Source: Channa striata (taxonomy: Eukaryota; Chordata; Actinopteri; Anabantiformes; Channidae). Taken from it: 64,000 bases of DNA. Position numbers and translations under genes: made by a program. The stretch is taken from NCBI GenBank assembly GCA_033026295.1, contig CM065180.1, forward strand, positions 23,007,523-23,071,522, given 5' to 3'. Position 1 is the stretch's first letter; every line of letters starts with the position of its first letter. The notes below the pieces were generated by a model. It made no database searches, was not told the origin of the DNA, and saw nothing but the letters and a program-made list of their open reading frames with translations. Shown piece by piece: positions 1-12,400 of the stretch.

Positions 1-1093
1 GGCAATTTTTCAAAGTCGCAGCGTGTGTGCTGCTGCTTGCGATACGTCACGATAGTCTAATGTCTATTAAAAGGATAAATGAAGCCGCTACGGCACGCCT
101 GACTTGGCACCGGAGATAATGCACATGCACCAAAGCTCGGCGGAAGTCATGCAGAGAGACGTCGAGAGATTGTCTTTTAGTGCCATCTTCTGCCGTCCCC
201 CTAAATATCAAAGCAGGCAATAAACGTGAAAAATTGCCGGTTGCCTTTGTCCTTCAGTTTTCATGCAAATAACGCCATCGGCAAACCTGACACTTGGCAC
301 GTAATGAGAAGAGGCCGGCGAGAGAGCGCGAGCGCAAAGGAGAGATAAGTGGAAGAATTGAGAGGAAGCTTTGTTCGAAGAGGCGAAGTGGTAAAAAAAA
401 CCAGCAGAGAAAGAGATAAATGGAGTTGGAATGAAAGAAGGAGGGAGTCGGTAAGAAGACGAGCGCGACGGGCGCCTCAGCGTCCCCTCTTTCTGGAAAT
501 AGAGACCATTATGGCGGCGGATTGGCCCTGGAGCCCTCACGAACATGTGATTGCAAAGCCTGGCTGAGGGGGCTGGTGAGTGGCTGCTTCAGAACATCAT
601 GTACAGACGCAGGTCCAAACACATAATCTCACACACACACCACCTTCCACCTCCACAGCAGGCTGCACAGACAAGCCGCATGAATATGTATTACCGCATT
701 TTATAATGAGTTCACACATTAGACCAACTCTCCGTTCGTGTTCTCACTCACGGACGCGTCGCCAGGTGACTTCTCCGCTCTTCGAAATGCAGCGCAGCGG
801 TCTGCGACGTGGCCCGGTGCGGTCGGGGGCTCGGCGTCTACAAATGCTGCCACAAAGTGACAAAAAAACGTTGCTTCTTTTGACCTCGGCACGCGCAGTC
901 TGCCCTCGAAACAATCCCAAATCCAGGCCGGCCTCATTGCTGCAGATTAGTGCCAAGGTTACGTTTTTGTGCTTCCTTTCATTTAAACAAACCGCAAAAA
1001 AAAAAACCAACATAAATGTCAGTTCTAAAAATGCATTAGGGAGAGCAAGCCACTGCTAGCGCTGTTCACAACCTTTCAAACTGAATTCATCAA

Positions 1094-1094
<1 letters not shown>

Positions 1095-1145
<51 letters not shown>
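1095..1145. repeat. (CA)n microsatellite
   Basis: About 25 uninterrupted CA units. Confidence 0.98.
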
Positions 1146-1148
<3 letters not shown>

Positions 1149-2300
1149 TGCTGCCCACGAGCGCCCAAACCGTTCTCGGCAGTAATGCCTCCTGTCCTGT
1201 GTGGATTTATTACTGTTAGAGCCGAATATGTTGTGATTGGAGCGGAGAGCTGTTCAGTCACATATATTAAACACAAAACCCCAACAATAAGCTGCCTGTT
1301 GGCTCACCTGTGAGCTGTTTTTGATTGACTGCAAAGCCAATTTCCCTGCGTGTGTGTGTGTGTGTGCAGTTAGTGTTGGTTCCATGCAGGACCCATCAGG
1401 ACTTGCCCTCTGGTTGCTGGTCTGCTTCTGACACATGCAGAGTTCGGCTGTGGACTCCCTGCTACTTATAATTGGGTGATTTATAGCCGCCCAAAACAAA
1501 GGCAGCCAATTAATGGTCTGTAATATGTGCGTCATGCCTCATATCCCCTGCTCTGTCAACTTTCCACCACCACAATATGAGCCATGTTAGCTTTGACGTT
1601 CATTAATTGCTATTACCCAATTTGTAGTCCATTTGGGCCCACTTAGACCTGGTTTTGTATGGTTGGGCTGGGTAACTAGCTTAAAAACTATGTTCAGACC
1701 TAATTGGCCGAAGCCTCGTTGCGTCTCTACAGTAACAAAGGCTAAAATGGTCATAACGAGACAACAGAGACAGGAAAGACGTGCATCTCCTTTGTTTTGC
1801 TGTGTTAGAGTCGTTTTCTGAAACTAAATGTAGATGGAAACTACTAAACTAAAACAATAGATTTCACTGTCCACTCATGTGCCGGGCCTCAGATTTAATT
1901 GGAGTATGTCGATACAAGGTGTGTATAGGACATAATAGGCCTTGTAACACACATTCCAATGGTCTGCTGGGTTCCTAAATGTGCAGCTTTTTGTCATGTC
2001 AGTCTTAGTTCGTGCATAAGGAGCTTAGGTGTTTTCGATTGAGGTGGAGTCACTGTGAGAAGGAAAGAAGAAGAAGTTGATAATGAAAAGACAAAGACAT
2101 ACATTGAAGGTACTTGGTTTGTCCAAATCTGCTGCTTCTTGGTCCTGGTAGTCCAAAGGAAACCCCTTTATACCATCCCAGGTCAAGACTGCTCTCCAGA
2201 ATGCACCCGCGTGTTTCCCAGTCAAAGATCAAAAGGCCCCCCCATTGGGGGGAACCCTCGATGGGATCATCGCTAATTCCCTGTTCCATCTACTTCTGAT

Positions 2301-2735
2301 ACTTGGCTCTTTGCCGCTCATTCGTACAAAAAAGAAAATGGTCAGGTCTGGAAGAAAGTGTTTTGGACTGTTGAAGCAAGAATCAATCTCTATCAAAATT
2401 ATGAGAAGGTGATCGGAGTGGAAAAGGTGCCACTCATCACCCAACTCGCCATCCCATCTGGTTCCGTTATGGCTCTGGGACGCATGGCTGCCAATGAAAC
2501 TCTGCCGATCACTCTGCTCTCTGGTTTCACTGCAGATGGACGCAAGAAGGTGCGTGCAGATTCAGCTGCTTCGAAACTCAGTGGATCGCGTTTCGACACG
2601 ACAATGATTCTAAACACGCAACCAAAGCAGCGGACGAATTCTCAAAGGACCTCAAATCACTCGAGCTGCAGAGACCACAAAACATGTCCGATTTGACAGA
2701 CCTCGGGGCGTCATTAGATTCACTCGACAGTCTGA
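2301..2735 (+). pseudogene. Decayed Tc1-like (DD34E) transposase fragment
   Basis: One frame gives KKENGQVWKKVFWTVEARIN followed by LYQN, then GSVMALGRMAANET and GFTADGRKK. A second frame, from about 2591, gives FRHDNDSKHATKAADEFSKD and then DLTDLGASLDSLDS. In order these match Tc1 landmarks of fish: the 'FWKKVLWTDETKINLYQN' region, the 'GGSVMAWACMAANGT' region, the catalytic 'DNDPKHTAKAT' block (DND at 2600-2608) and the 'SPDLNPIEHAF' region. At least one frameshift separates the two halves, and the first acidic motif (TDET) reads TVEA, so it cannot encode an active enzyme. I see no N-terminal DNA-binding part and no terminal inverted repeats. The match is from memory of the family, not a search. 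Confidence 0.75.
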
Positions 2736-3895
2736 ACGGTGCATTTTTAACAGTTTCTGGCAGATTGTTTCAAGTAAAACCTCTCAGAGCAGATCCTGGT
2801 TGGTACAAGCAGGGAAAGATGATCTTTTGTGTGAAAACGTCATTGCGTTCTCACTTTCATTCCTAAACAGACAGTAGGAATGTGTCCGTAGGGATTGGGA
2901 CCTCCGGGGTCCCTGAGGCTTTCCGCCGCCCACCCGTGTGTAACTGACACGGTTGCTGTGTGCGCTGGTGTGGCTAATAGAGCAGATGTTGGGTGAGCGG
3001 CGAGGGCTGGCGGTCGGCGAAATGGGGTCATTTACTGTCATAACCTCGCTTGTACAATCTACGGTGTAACGCGGTGGCTTTTGTGTGTCTTCATGAGACA
3101 CGCTGGGACTCACCGTGGGACTTCTTAATGGCCTCGTCTTCTGAATGATCATTCGAGTTACACACTGCGTTGGGTAATATAATCTGTAACCTGGAAGTGT
3201 GTGTGTGTGTGTACATGTGTGTGTGTATGTTCCTGTGGGAGCGAGTGTGTGTTGTGTGATGTGTAAAATTCACCCACGTTAAGGATGCTACTGTACACCA
3301 GCATTTACATGATCAATACTCACTGCAAAGCGTGTGTGTGTGTGTGTGTCTGTACATGAGCACATGTACTGTAGGCCTATTTTAATTGTTGCCATGGAAA
3401 CAGAGTGCTGGCACACAAGTCCAGATTCAAAGCGGGCGCCTCTCTCTCTCGCTCTCTCTCGCTCTCTCTCGCTCTGCTCGCCGTCTTTCTTCCTCCTCTC
3501 TCGCCTTTTCTCTGCGTTCTGTCGCTCCCTCCTTCTCCTCCTCTCCCTTTTCTTTTATCTTTCTCACGTCTCACCGAGCTCCTCCTCACTTTATGCTCGC
3601 TCTCGTTTCCTCCCCCTTCCTCCTCCCTCCTCGTTGTGTCTCCTCGTGCCTCTCGTCATCCCTCCCCTCCTACCTCTCCATCCTTCCTGGAAAGTGGTGT
3701 GCAATTGACTATTAACACAGGGACCTGTAATTAGGGCTGACGAACCTCCAGCAATTAGTTTCCCCTAAAGAAGTTGTTCTGTCATCTCCACATACATCCC
3801 TTTATCCCTCTCTCAATCTCCGTGCTGCTTTTTTCGTCCTCTTTGTCATTTCCTGTCTTATTAGCTGTCAGCTTCACAGGCTGGTTATTGTTTTA

Positions 3896-4264
3896 GTGGT
3901 TTTGTTCTTCTTTGTACCGTCCATCTGCCTTGTTAAAGCAGTCATCTATGAGATTTACACACAATACACCGCTCACAACGAGTTTATGAGCAACTACACC
4001 CCCGCTGTCCTGGGCATCTCTGCCCACAAAACCGGAGTGAACATCTATTCCCTCCGACTCGACACCTACACGGACTATATGCTGATGAACCCAAAAGGAC
4101 ACCTGGCTTCCCACACGCTAGATGTAAACGGACTAGAACACACACGCGCAGCTTCGTCTCCAGCTGTGTTTGCCGCCGTCCTGCCTTCTCCCCTCTCCCA
4201 CCCGGCCCTCGCCTCCCCACTGCACATCCCCATTAATGAAAAGCCTTCTAAACAAGCACGGTGA
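3896..4264 (+). other. Unassigned coding-looking open frame
   Basis: The frame is open for 369 bases after a TAG, and 3926-4140 looks coding: balanced composition and C/G-rich third positions, encoding KAVIYEIYTQYTAHNEFMSN then YTPAVLGISAHKTGVNIYSL. An AG (ttgttaaag, 3940) precedes the block and a gatgtaaac donor-like site follows it (about 4123), so it could be an exon. The opposite strand of the same stretch is also open (3893-4114). I do not recognise the product. It may be an exon of an unknown transcript, a retrocopied or transposon fragment, or chance. Confidence 0.3.
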
Positions 4265-5053
4265 AGAGGGAGTCAGAGAGAGATGGGATTCGGTCAAGTA
4301 GAACGTGGGCGGGGATGTGGAAGGATGGCGAGATGGACGGCATTGACCGAAAGCGCTAAACTAGGCCAGGAGGGGTTGAGGGAGGAGCACGGGTGTCGTA
4401 TCAAAGCTTTTGTGAGTTGCTCCGAGGGCCGCCGCCGTCAGTCACCTAATCAATTTCCCCATCGGCCAGTTTGCCCGTGTCTTGACGTGTTGCTCGTCTT
4501 GCGCCGGACAGTTTGTCAGTCATTTCAAGCCTCTCTCCGGTTTATAGTCCACGTGTGACGACCTTCGTTCCTCCTTCTGTTGCTCGCTCTCTCGCTGCCA
4601 TCCTCTCCTCTCCGTAGGCCGGCATCTCATCTGGAGAGAGCGTTTATATCCTCCATAACACCCAGCATAATGCAGTTTCTGAACGTTCCACATGAATTAT
4701 TGATTGGTGAGAGATCATACCTAAAGTATATGCTTTTGTACCGCATAACTGTGTGCTTGTGCACTATTTATGTGTCACTTGTGCGCCCTCCTTGTCTCTC
4801 TCTTCCTTCGTCGCCCCTTTTCGGTGCACTGACATTGATATGCACTGATTCATAAGATTCATGTAGCCTCTTGGCAATTCACTTTATTCAATCAAGGTTG
4901 CCTGCTGCTATGTTAACCTCTGTCTCCCTCTCTCCATCTTCCCTTTTTTATTTCATTTATTTTCTCTTTTTTTTATCTCCCTTTATCAAATCCCTACCAA
5001 CCCCCACCCTCCTCTTTCCTTCTTCTAAGGTATTACTTTCCCACTCGTCCATC

Positions 5054-5659
5054 ATGCCTGTGTGCGGCTGCCGCAGCCCCTCCCCGCCTTGCGGCCATGC
5101 CGGGGCCTTCACCTCCACCCCCTCAGCCGCCCAGGAGCAAGAAAGGCGAGTCCGACCCTTACATCCACCTCCGCTTCTATCGATCCGCCGTCACACCAGC
5201 GCCTCTCTCTGCCTTCTCCTGCTGCTCTGCCTTCTCCATCTGCCCCCGGCCTGCCACTCGCGGAGAGAGAAGGGCGGGGGAGGCGGCGGCGGCCACTACA
5301 TCCCCATCCCCCAGCCGCCCCCACACCACATGGCCCTGCCCAACATTCTGCGTGGCCTCAGCATCGCGGTTGTCCTGGTGGGCAACTCCAGCGAGGTGGC
5401 GCTGGCGGGGGCCCGGGAAAAGGAGGACTTCCTGCACATGGCGCCCAACGTGGAGGTGCTGACCATGAATGAGACGGACCCTAAAAGCATCATCAAGAGC
5501 ATCTGCGACCTCATGACGGAGCACTGGCTGCAGGGCGTGGTGTTCGGAGATGACACCGACCAGGAGGCCATCGCCCAGATCCTGGACTTCATTTCAGCCC
5601 AGACCCACATCCCCATCCTTGGAGTCCGTGGGGGATCATCCATGATCATGGCTGCTAAG
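5054..5659 (+). CDS. grin2b: grin2b coding exon 1: leader and first part of amino-terminal domain
   Basis: This exon encodes about 202 residues. The only in-frame ATG close upstream of the leader is at 5054 (A at -3). A splice acceptor ends at 5029 after a long pyrimidine tract, so the exon probably starts at 5030 with a short 5' UTR. The donor is aag|gtagga at 5659/5660, phase 0. Residues 1-49 are Cys/Pro/Arg-rich, about 50-63 are a leucine-rich hydrophobic core (signal peptide), and then come a glycine run and a Pro/His stretch. Mature-type sequence begins near LSIAVVLVGNSSEV. The TMNETDPKSII and DDTDQEAIAQILDFISAQT blocks are classic GluN2B ATD, and the disulfide cysteine of ICDLM is present. 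In human GluN2B this part is about 137 residues, so the leader is about 65 residues longer here. The zinc-site histidine of ILGIHGG is Arg (codon 5627-5629). The start codon is less certain than the exon. Confidence 0.9.
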
Positions 5660-7959
5660 GTAGGAGTCTCTCCTTTTTCAGTTTCCAAATGAATCTGTCG
5701 TTCTGAATACGGACTGGACTGGTCCTGATTTAACTTGCCCACCAATCCAGCTCCGACTTGTGGGAGCTCACCGATACCAAAACAGTAGCCAGCAGCTGCG
5801 GCCGATGGTCAGCTTGGTGTGTTGGAAACTCAGCCCAAGCATGATTTTAGCAGACGACAGAGGACGACACAGTGAAGTCAAAGATAAGGCAGAGGCAGAA
5901 CTTAAATCTCAGTTCGATTCCATTTCGATCGGCACTTGAGGCCGTGCTTGGCTCCGGTGAAATCTTGTAATTAAACATTAAACTGCTACACATGTTTTTA
6001 CCTATCACCAAAAGTACACTGCACTCTACAGTTCTTCACATTTGGAAGCAAAACATTTCTTAGTCTGAGATGCACACGTGTGCTGCGCATTCTGATCCTG
6101 ATGGTAACTTTCTTGGAAGCCATTTTGACTAGTTTGTCTGTTATAACGGGACAGACAGACAGACGGGGTAAGCCGGGGCGTCTGACTTGAAAGACAAGCT
6201 GCCAACAGAGCTGTCGCCAGTGACAGGATCAGTCGGAGATTGCGCCCGACCAGGCAGCTACTGTCGATCTCTGCCTATTTACTAGGCCTTGCCTAATGGG
6301 ATTAAGCAATCTGCTGCTTTATCTGTGCCTGCACGGGATCTGGACTTGGACCCTGTTCCACCAAATCAGCTCATTCATTCGGTACTTTGTGCATAAATGC
6401 AGCTGAAACAAATAACCAGTCAAGGAAAAAGTATTTCACGTGCTTTCTCTGCAGTGAAAGTCCGATCTTTTTTGAACGGCTGCAGAACTGGTTGCTCTTT
6501 GATCCAGGGTCCCAGTCTTGTCCCACACGTCAGCGTCTCCTCATTATTGTTTGTCTCCGGTTTGTCTGCTGACCCTCTGGGATCAACAGGTCGCTGCAGC
6601 AGCAGAGACATGAGTCGCGGTGACACTGCGAGGCCGTCGGCCGCCACTGAAGCACTTCTCTCTGTTCCTCCTCATCAGAGCACAAAAGAGAAATGGCAGA
6701 AAACCGTCCAGTCCCATTTAGAACTGCAGTCTGCACTGCAGGATGGTGCAGGCGTCCATACGTACACGCAGCTCCTGCCTTCCTGGCGCATGGACGAATG
6801 CATTACCTGTGACATTCTATGTCGCCTTCCATGCAGGGGATGTGGGAGGAGGAGGGAAGCTTCGGGCTGCTAGTTGCGGAGAGCACAGGCCCGTGTGTCG
6901 GAGTGTGTGTGGGGTTAGCATCACTCATTAAACAAACGCGCCCTAAGTGCACCGGGCGGCGGGCAAGAGCAGTGTTTTGTGGCAGATGCTTAAATGGATT
7001 TCCCCGGCCACAAGCCAGACTCTGGCTCTCCTGAGAGCTTCCTCCTGGCTGCACCGAGGCCCAGGAGAGTTAGGACGGGGCTGCGCTAAGGCTCAGTCTC
7101 CAAACGGATTTGTGTCTGCTTAATGGGCTGAGACAATGGAGTGGCGGAAATACGATAGAGACGGATCAGACGGAGGGAGGGAGAGAGAGAGACACACACT
7201 GGGGGGAAAGTGGAGAAATTGAGATTGTGAGATTGGGTGGAAGAAATTCTGCTTTGAGTGAAAGCGAGGAGGGGAGGAGGCGTGTGAATTATTAGAGGGG
7301 ATTCGGTGATGGACAGATGAGGGTAGAGGACAAGGACTGAGTCAACAACAGAGGGAGAGACGGGCCGAAGAAAGGTGAGCAAGGAGGAAAAATGTCTGTG
7401 AAAGGATGGAGAGAGAGAAGTGACTGTGTGGACAGCAGAGATGGGGAAAAAGCGATAGAAGGTAATTGTGGGAGATAGAATTAAAAAAAAAAACAGTTAT
7501 GGAGCTTAGGAGAAATCGGGCCTGTGAGTAAGCGTCCGAGGAAATAGACTGACAAAGACTGGGAAACTGGGGACGCAATATGAGGTGTTTATCTCACGGC
7601 CTCGCACAGACCCATCAAGACTGAAGGCCAAATACTGCTATTACAGTTGGCAAGACAACCCCTTCTTTTTCATTACACTCTCAAGGAAGGGCGATAACGG
7701 GGCGCAACGCAGAAGGCGGAGAGTACAGCGCTCGCATTTTACGTGTGGGCTGAATAGCAAAAGAATCCGGAGGAAAATGGTACGAGACAAGTCCATAAAA
7801 GACGCTCAGACTGTGGAGCTGAGTGAGGACTCGGGTCGAATCAGAATCACATTTTTCTGCTCACGTGCATCCAGGAGGAGGGTTATTTGGTATTTGTGGT
7901 GATGGGGAACATACGTGTGTGTGTGTGTGTGTGTGTGCACAGTATCATCGCTCAAGGCT

Positions 7960-8070
7960 TAAAGGGCGACTTCACCAAATTTCAACTTGCTTCAATTCAG
8001 GGTGTAAATGCGCATTAATGATTTTAAATTTACAACACAAAGCTCTTTCTATCAGCGTTGCAATGCTGTG
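7960..8070. repeat. Half copy of the foldback repeat at 13500-13910
   Basis: The order ttaaagggcgact, ttcaacttgcttc, atgcgcattaatgattttaaa matches the left arm of the 13.5-kb element (aagggcgacc, ttcaactcgcttcc, atgtgcattagtgcttttaaa) at nearly the same spacing. I do not see the second arm downstream. Confidence 0.55.
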
Positions 8071-9446
8071 AATCTTCTGTTTATTTAGTGCAATTCCTGT
8101 TGGGGATGGAGCGAAACCTGAGCAGTAGCTTGTCCATAAAAAGTGGGACTTTAACAAGGCGAAGTAGGAGAAAGTAGGAGGGTTCAGCAGATAAAGGAGG
8201 AAGGCAGACAGGAGGGCTGGGCGGCGAGTTCGTGGACCGGCGGCATCGGAGTCCACGGCTGCGGGAGACAGAGAGAGGGGGCGGGGTTTGCAGGAAGGGC
8301 AGCAGCAGGTGGATCAGTGCACGGAGACGGGAAGCTGCCCAGTTTCTCAGGAAACGGACTCCTGAACGCTAAAAAGGTGGATAGAGAGCAGCTGTAGCCA
8401 CATCTGTGAAAGAGTCGACATGACGGAGGAGACGAGGGGAAAGCGTCCAACGTTTCAGTGTGTGTGTGTGTGTGTGTGTGTGTGTTAGCTCGCCAACATG
8501 GCAGCACTTGCCAGTCTTTTGTCAGTAGTGCTTTCCAGCACCACCCTGCTCGTTGTCCCTCTACAGCGTGTGTTGGACGCCACTAATCAGTGTGATCTGA
8601 AGCTTTGGCTAATGCTCCTATCATGAAGACATGCAGAGCCGTTTTCCTCAGCTTGTCTCGAAGGTGCGGCTTTGTAGCTCTACAAATAGCTGTAGTTGTA
8701 GCCGGTCACCCCGGGGCCGCCTCACAATACCAACAGCGAGCTAATCTGTGCGCCGCCGCCGTAGATTCGCGGAGAGATTGCGTGCACTCGTGCACCGGAT
8801 TTCCACGTACGGTCGTCGGCAATTAACGGAGACAGAGAACACAGGCGGCCTGAGGGAAGCCGTGGGAAGATGTGATAACAGCTGCACACGTGCAAACATG
8901 CATGGCGACACGAAGAGACAGACACACTCGTGTTTGTAAGACGTGAGTTACAAGGACAATTAGTGTGCAGATATTGAATAGATAATGGCACGTCACACAC
9001 ACACACGGGCCCGTTCTCCGCCATCTTTTGTGGAACTGGCAGCCTTCTCCAGGAACAAAACAGCGGGACGCGATCAATTAACTTTTGCCCGAATAACGCC
9101 GGCCTTTCAGCGCTTCAAACGTGGCCGTTTGCCCGTGGGCGTCCGAGCCTTTTGTGAGAAAAGAAAAAAGAGCCGTTTTTGTGCGTCTCTGTGTGTTCTC
9201 TGCGTGTGCTCGGGGCGCGTGTGCTAATTCTTCAGGCCGGATGATCGTGTGGAGCTGGTGTTGAACTGTGTCCAGGGATAATCGTTGCAGTTGAACCGTT
9301 TAATCGCGGCGCAGAAGAGCAATTAATGCTCATACCTCATTTTCCAAGGAGCCACGTTCCCTTTGCTCCTCTGCATTTATGTGTTCACTCCAAAGTTCAA
9401 GTTTTTCATTTTTCATCCCAAACACGTGAGCATCGTCCACCGTTGA

Positions 9447-9487
9447 GGCGTCCTCCCTCGCTGCGTCCTCCCTCGCTGCGTCCTCCG
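9447..9487. repeat. Short 15-base tandem repeat
   Basis: gcgtcctccctcgct is present twice in full plus a third partial copy (gcgtcctcc). Confidence 0.9.
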
Positions 9488-12400
9488 GGGAAAGTAAACG
9501 CGCCTGCATTTATATTCCCAATGAATGTAGCGGCGATGGCGAGCTCCCGTTCCGTTAATGTGATGCAGCGTTCTGCTTGGCAGCACCGAGTCGCTGCTGA
9601 AGCACAGGCGCAATTAAGAGCGTTTGAAACCGATAAGAGAATTAAACGCGAGTGTTCCTGTGCCCGACGTCTCTCTTTGTCTCCTTTCATCTCTCGTTCA
9701 CTCTGTTCCCGTCTCTTTCTCATCTTTCTCCCCCGTAATTGTTTAGTTCATTCATGGGTTTTCTGGCCGTGTCCAGTGAGGCGCACTAAACCCGCTCGTA
9801 ACGTCTTTCTGATCCGTCCTTTCATCCCGGATGCTGCGGCCTTTGTCCAGCTTCAGTCCCTGTTGCTTCGTTGTTAGCAGTTTTCACAGTCTGTGTGGAT
9901 TCAGACGTCTGTGTCTTCCGCTGCAAAAGCTGGATTTATTTTACAGAATCTTAATATAAAAGAACAAACTAGGGCTGCATGTGACGATTATGTTTTCAAT
10001 GATTAGTTTCCAAATTTTCAACCAATATAACAAATAATTTGCTCCAGATTAAAACATGACGTCGTCAGTCCTTTATGTTTCAACATGTCTTTAAACAGAC
10101 AAATCCAGTCCAGTCTTACCTGGCGATCTGTTCTTTCACAGACTAATAGTCCTTCCACAAGAGCCGGTTCCATTCAGTCCACATTTATTCAATTCAAGAT
10201 GACACTTTCACTCTACAAACTCGACCTTACGCCACGTTTGTTTTCGTTGGATTGGTTGGTTGATTGGCGGATTTCCTCACATTGAAGAAACTCCATCGAC
10301 GCGGGCGTCCGGGGGTCGGCGAGGATCAGCTTCACTGCAGCCCCTCTCCAGAAACACGTAGACAATGAACGGACAGTTTTAGTCACAAAAATTCAATCTG
10401 TTGAGTCCAGTGTGTAATCAGCTGTGGTTTTGGCCGCTGTGGTCCGTCCATCCCATTCCAGCTTTGAAGAAGCATCTTCAGCGTTGGCACAAACGTCCAC
10501 TCGGACAACTGATGATACGTCTGTCCATTTCTATCTCAGACAGTCAACTTACCTGCTTGGTAACGAGTTAGTTGATGATTGAGGTCCAGGATTTTCTTAG
10601 GAAAACTCGCCTTATTTGACCAAACTGAGCAGCGAGTGATTCAGGAAGTGGATTTTGGACTAAAATCCCTGCAACCTTCTGTGCACTGGGTTGAGGAGAA
10701 GTTAAATTAACATTTTTACAATGAGATTTCCTCCGCAGAAATGTTGAAAGGAGGATTTAGAATGAAATCTGCAACTTCTCCTGGTACCATCATGTTAAAT
10801 CATCTCTTCACAAGATTTTCGTAGTTTTTCAGGCCTCAGCGGATTGTAGATGATGTTTTATTTTTGATTTTGTTCCCCCACATGTCCGACATGAGATGAC
10901 AAACCGATAAAAATGCTTCTTAATAACATCCGTCGAGCAGCTGAGTCAGAAAAACCGATGCCCGTTAATAGACTGTAATCACTGATCAGTAGTTGCTGTG
11001 TTTCCGTCGTTGACATCGTGATTTAATTTTTATTTGATGATGAGCTCATTTCTTCATTGTTTTCCATTTCTTTCTGACTTTCAGTCGGGTTTTTCAGCTA
11101 AGCGAAGTGAACACTGTGGTTTCCTGGTGCAACATGGCTTGGGGGAAATGTCGCACTACTGGTCTCTTTTTACCTTCTCATTGTCCTGGTTTAGAAAATG
11201 TGACAAGCCACAGTGTGTGTTCCCCTTTTTCTGGAGAGCGAGACGGAGAGAGCGAGAGAAGAGGAGAAATATTGAGTCCTAAATTTATGTGTCCTATTTT
11301 CCAACCCCGTTGGTCTCAATTTACTCTGGCCATTTAGAATGTGGCCATTTTTAAACTCAGCCATAACTTCTCGCTACACCTCGCCCTCCCCGAGCTGCCT
11401 CGCGTTCACTCTTTCCACCTCCCATTGCTTCTGTCCTCGGGTCACACACAGCGGCTGTGTGTGCTGCGAGGAGGCGAAATCGCAAAACCAAATAAGACGA
11501 TTTATTTCGCCGTTGGACCGACGTGTCGTCGGGCGCTCGCTCTCCACTCTGTCCACCTGCAGACCCGGGCCTTCAGTCTGCCACCGTCTTTCACTGTCTT
11601 CTCTTCTCATGCCAAGGTCGAGAGAACTGATCAACATTTACTCACCATGCACAGTTCTGTCTCTTAAAATCTGTGCGTCTACATGAGAAAAATGCAAATA
11701 TGATTAGAGTTTTATAGAGGTACAGTAGGTAATTATTACTGGATGATATCTGTTTTTTTTTAACACACGTTGACTGTTAATTAGAGACGTCCTGTCCGCT
11801 TTTCCCAGACGATACAGAGTAGTGATACAAGTATTTAATGTTCTGTCTTCACCATCCTCATCAGTCCACTGAAGTTCAGCAAATCCCGCAAGAAAAGAAA
11901 TTCTCACGTGCTCTTCTGCAAACGCAAATAATAAACTGAGCAAGTCTCACAAGAAAAGTGAGAAAGATGAATAAATCCCAGGTTTATGTCGAGGTCCTGG
12001 ACGGACTGCAGGGTCTCCACAGGAATATGAAGGTAAAATAACTTCAGGTCAAGTTCTCGTTACTGTACATGACCCTCGTTGTTGCTGATGTCACTCACAA
12101 ATATGAAATATTTTTAAAAATACTCTTGAGAAACATGAGTATGACTGTCAGTAACTGTCAGTAAGACTATAGCACAACTGACTTTGGACATGGCTTCACT
12201 CAAATCCAAAAACTGCTGTAAACCACAGACGTCTTCCCACCTCCTCCGACCCGCAGAGGTTAACGGGGCTCAGTACGTTCTACGAGAACGTCAACATATC
12301 CATGAAATGTTCCTAGATGAATTGTTGCCCCTTCATTATTAAACCATATGTTCTCTCAGACTCTCACAGTCCTTCAGATCCTGGTCTGTAACCGTAACGT

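Larger units (their letters stand above)
1..5029 (+). other. Upstream / 5' intron or UTR region of grin2b
   Basis: No exon with a recognised protein was found. Mammalian GRIN2B has non-coding 5' exons, so the first exon(s) may lie here or further upstream; none can be placed from sequence alone. Visible contents: (CA)n at 1095-1145, (TG)n at 3195-3230 and 3331-3351, a CT-rich block at 3440-3690 that includes CTCTCTCTCG repeats, the Tc1 relic at about 2301-2735, a coding-looking open frame at 3896-4264 and the pyrimidine tract 4918-5026 before the exon 1 acceptor. Confidence 0.6.

Noticed and set aside
4907..5053. Upstream in-frame ATG (about 4907) giving a hydrophobic leader before exon 1
   Set aside because: This stretch is the pyrimidine-rich tract in front of a good splice acceptor at 5029; its Phe/Ser/Leu text is what such a tract translates to.
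8525..8555. REST/NRSF (RE1) site near ccagcaccaccctgctc
   Set aside because: Only the left half resembles RE1; the right half does not fit and the spacing is wrong.
9326..9877. 183-codon + strand open frame in intron 1
   Set aside because: Low-complexity Arg/Pro/Ser text that includes a 15-base tandem repeat; no family resemblance.
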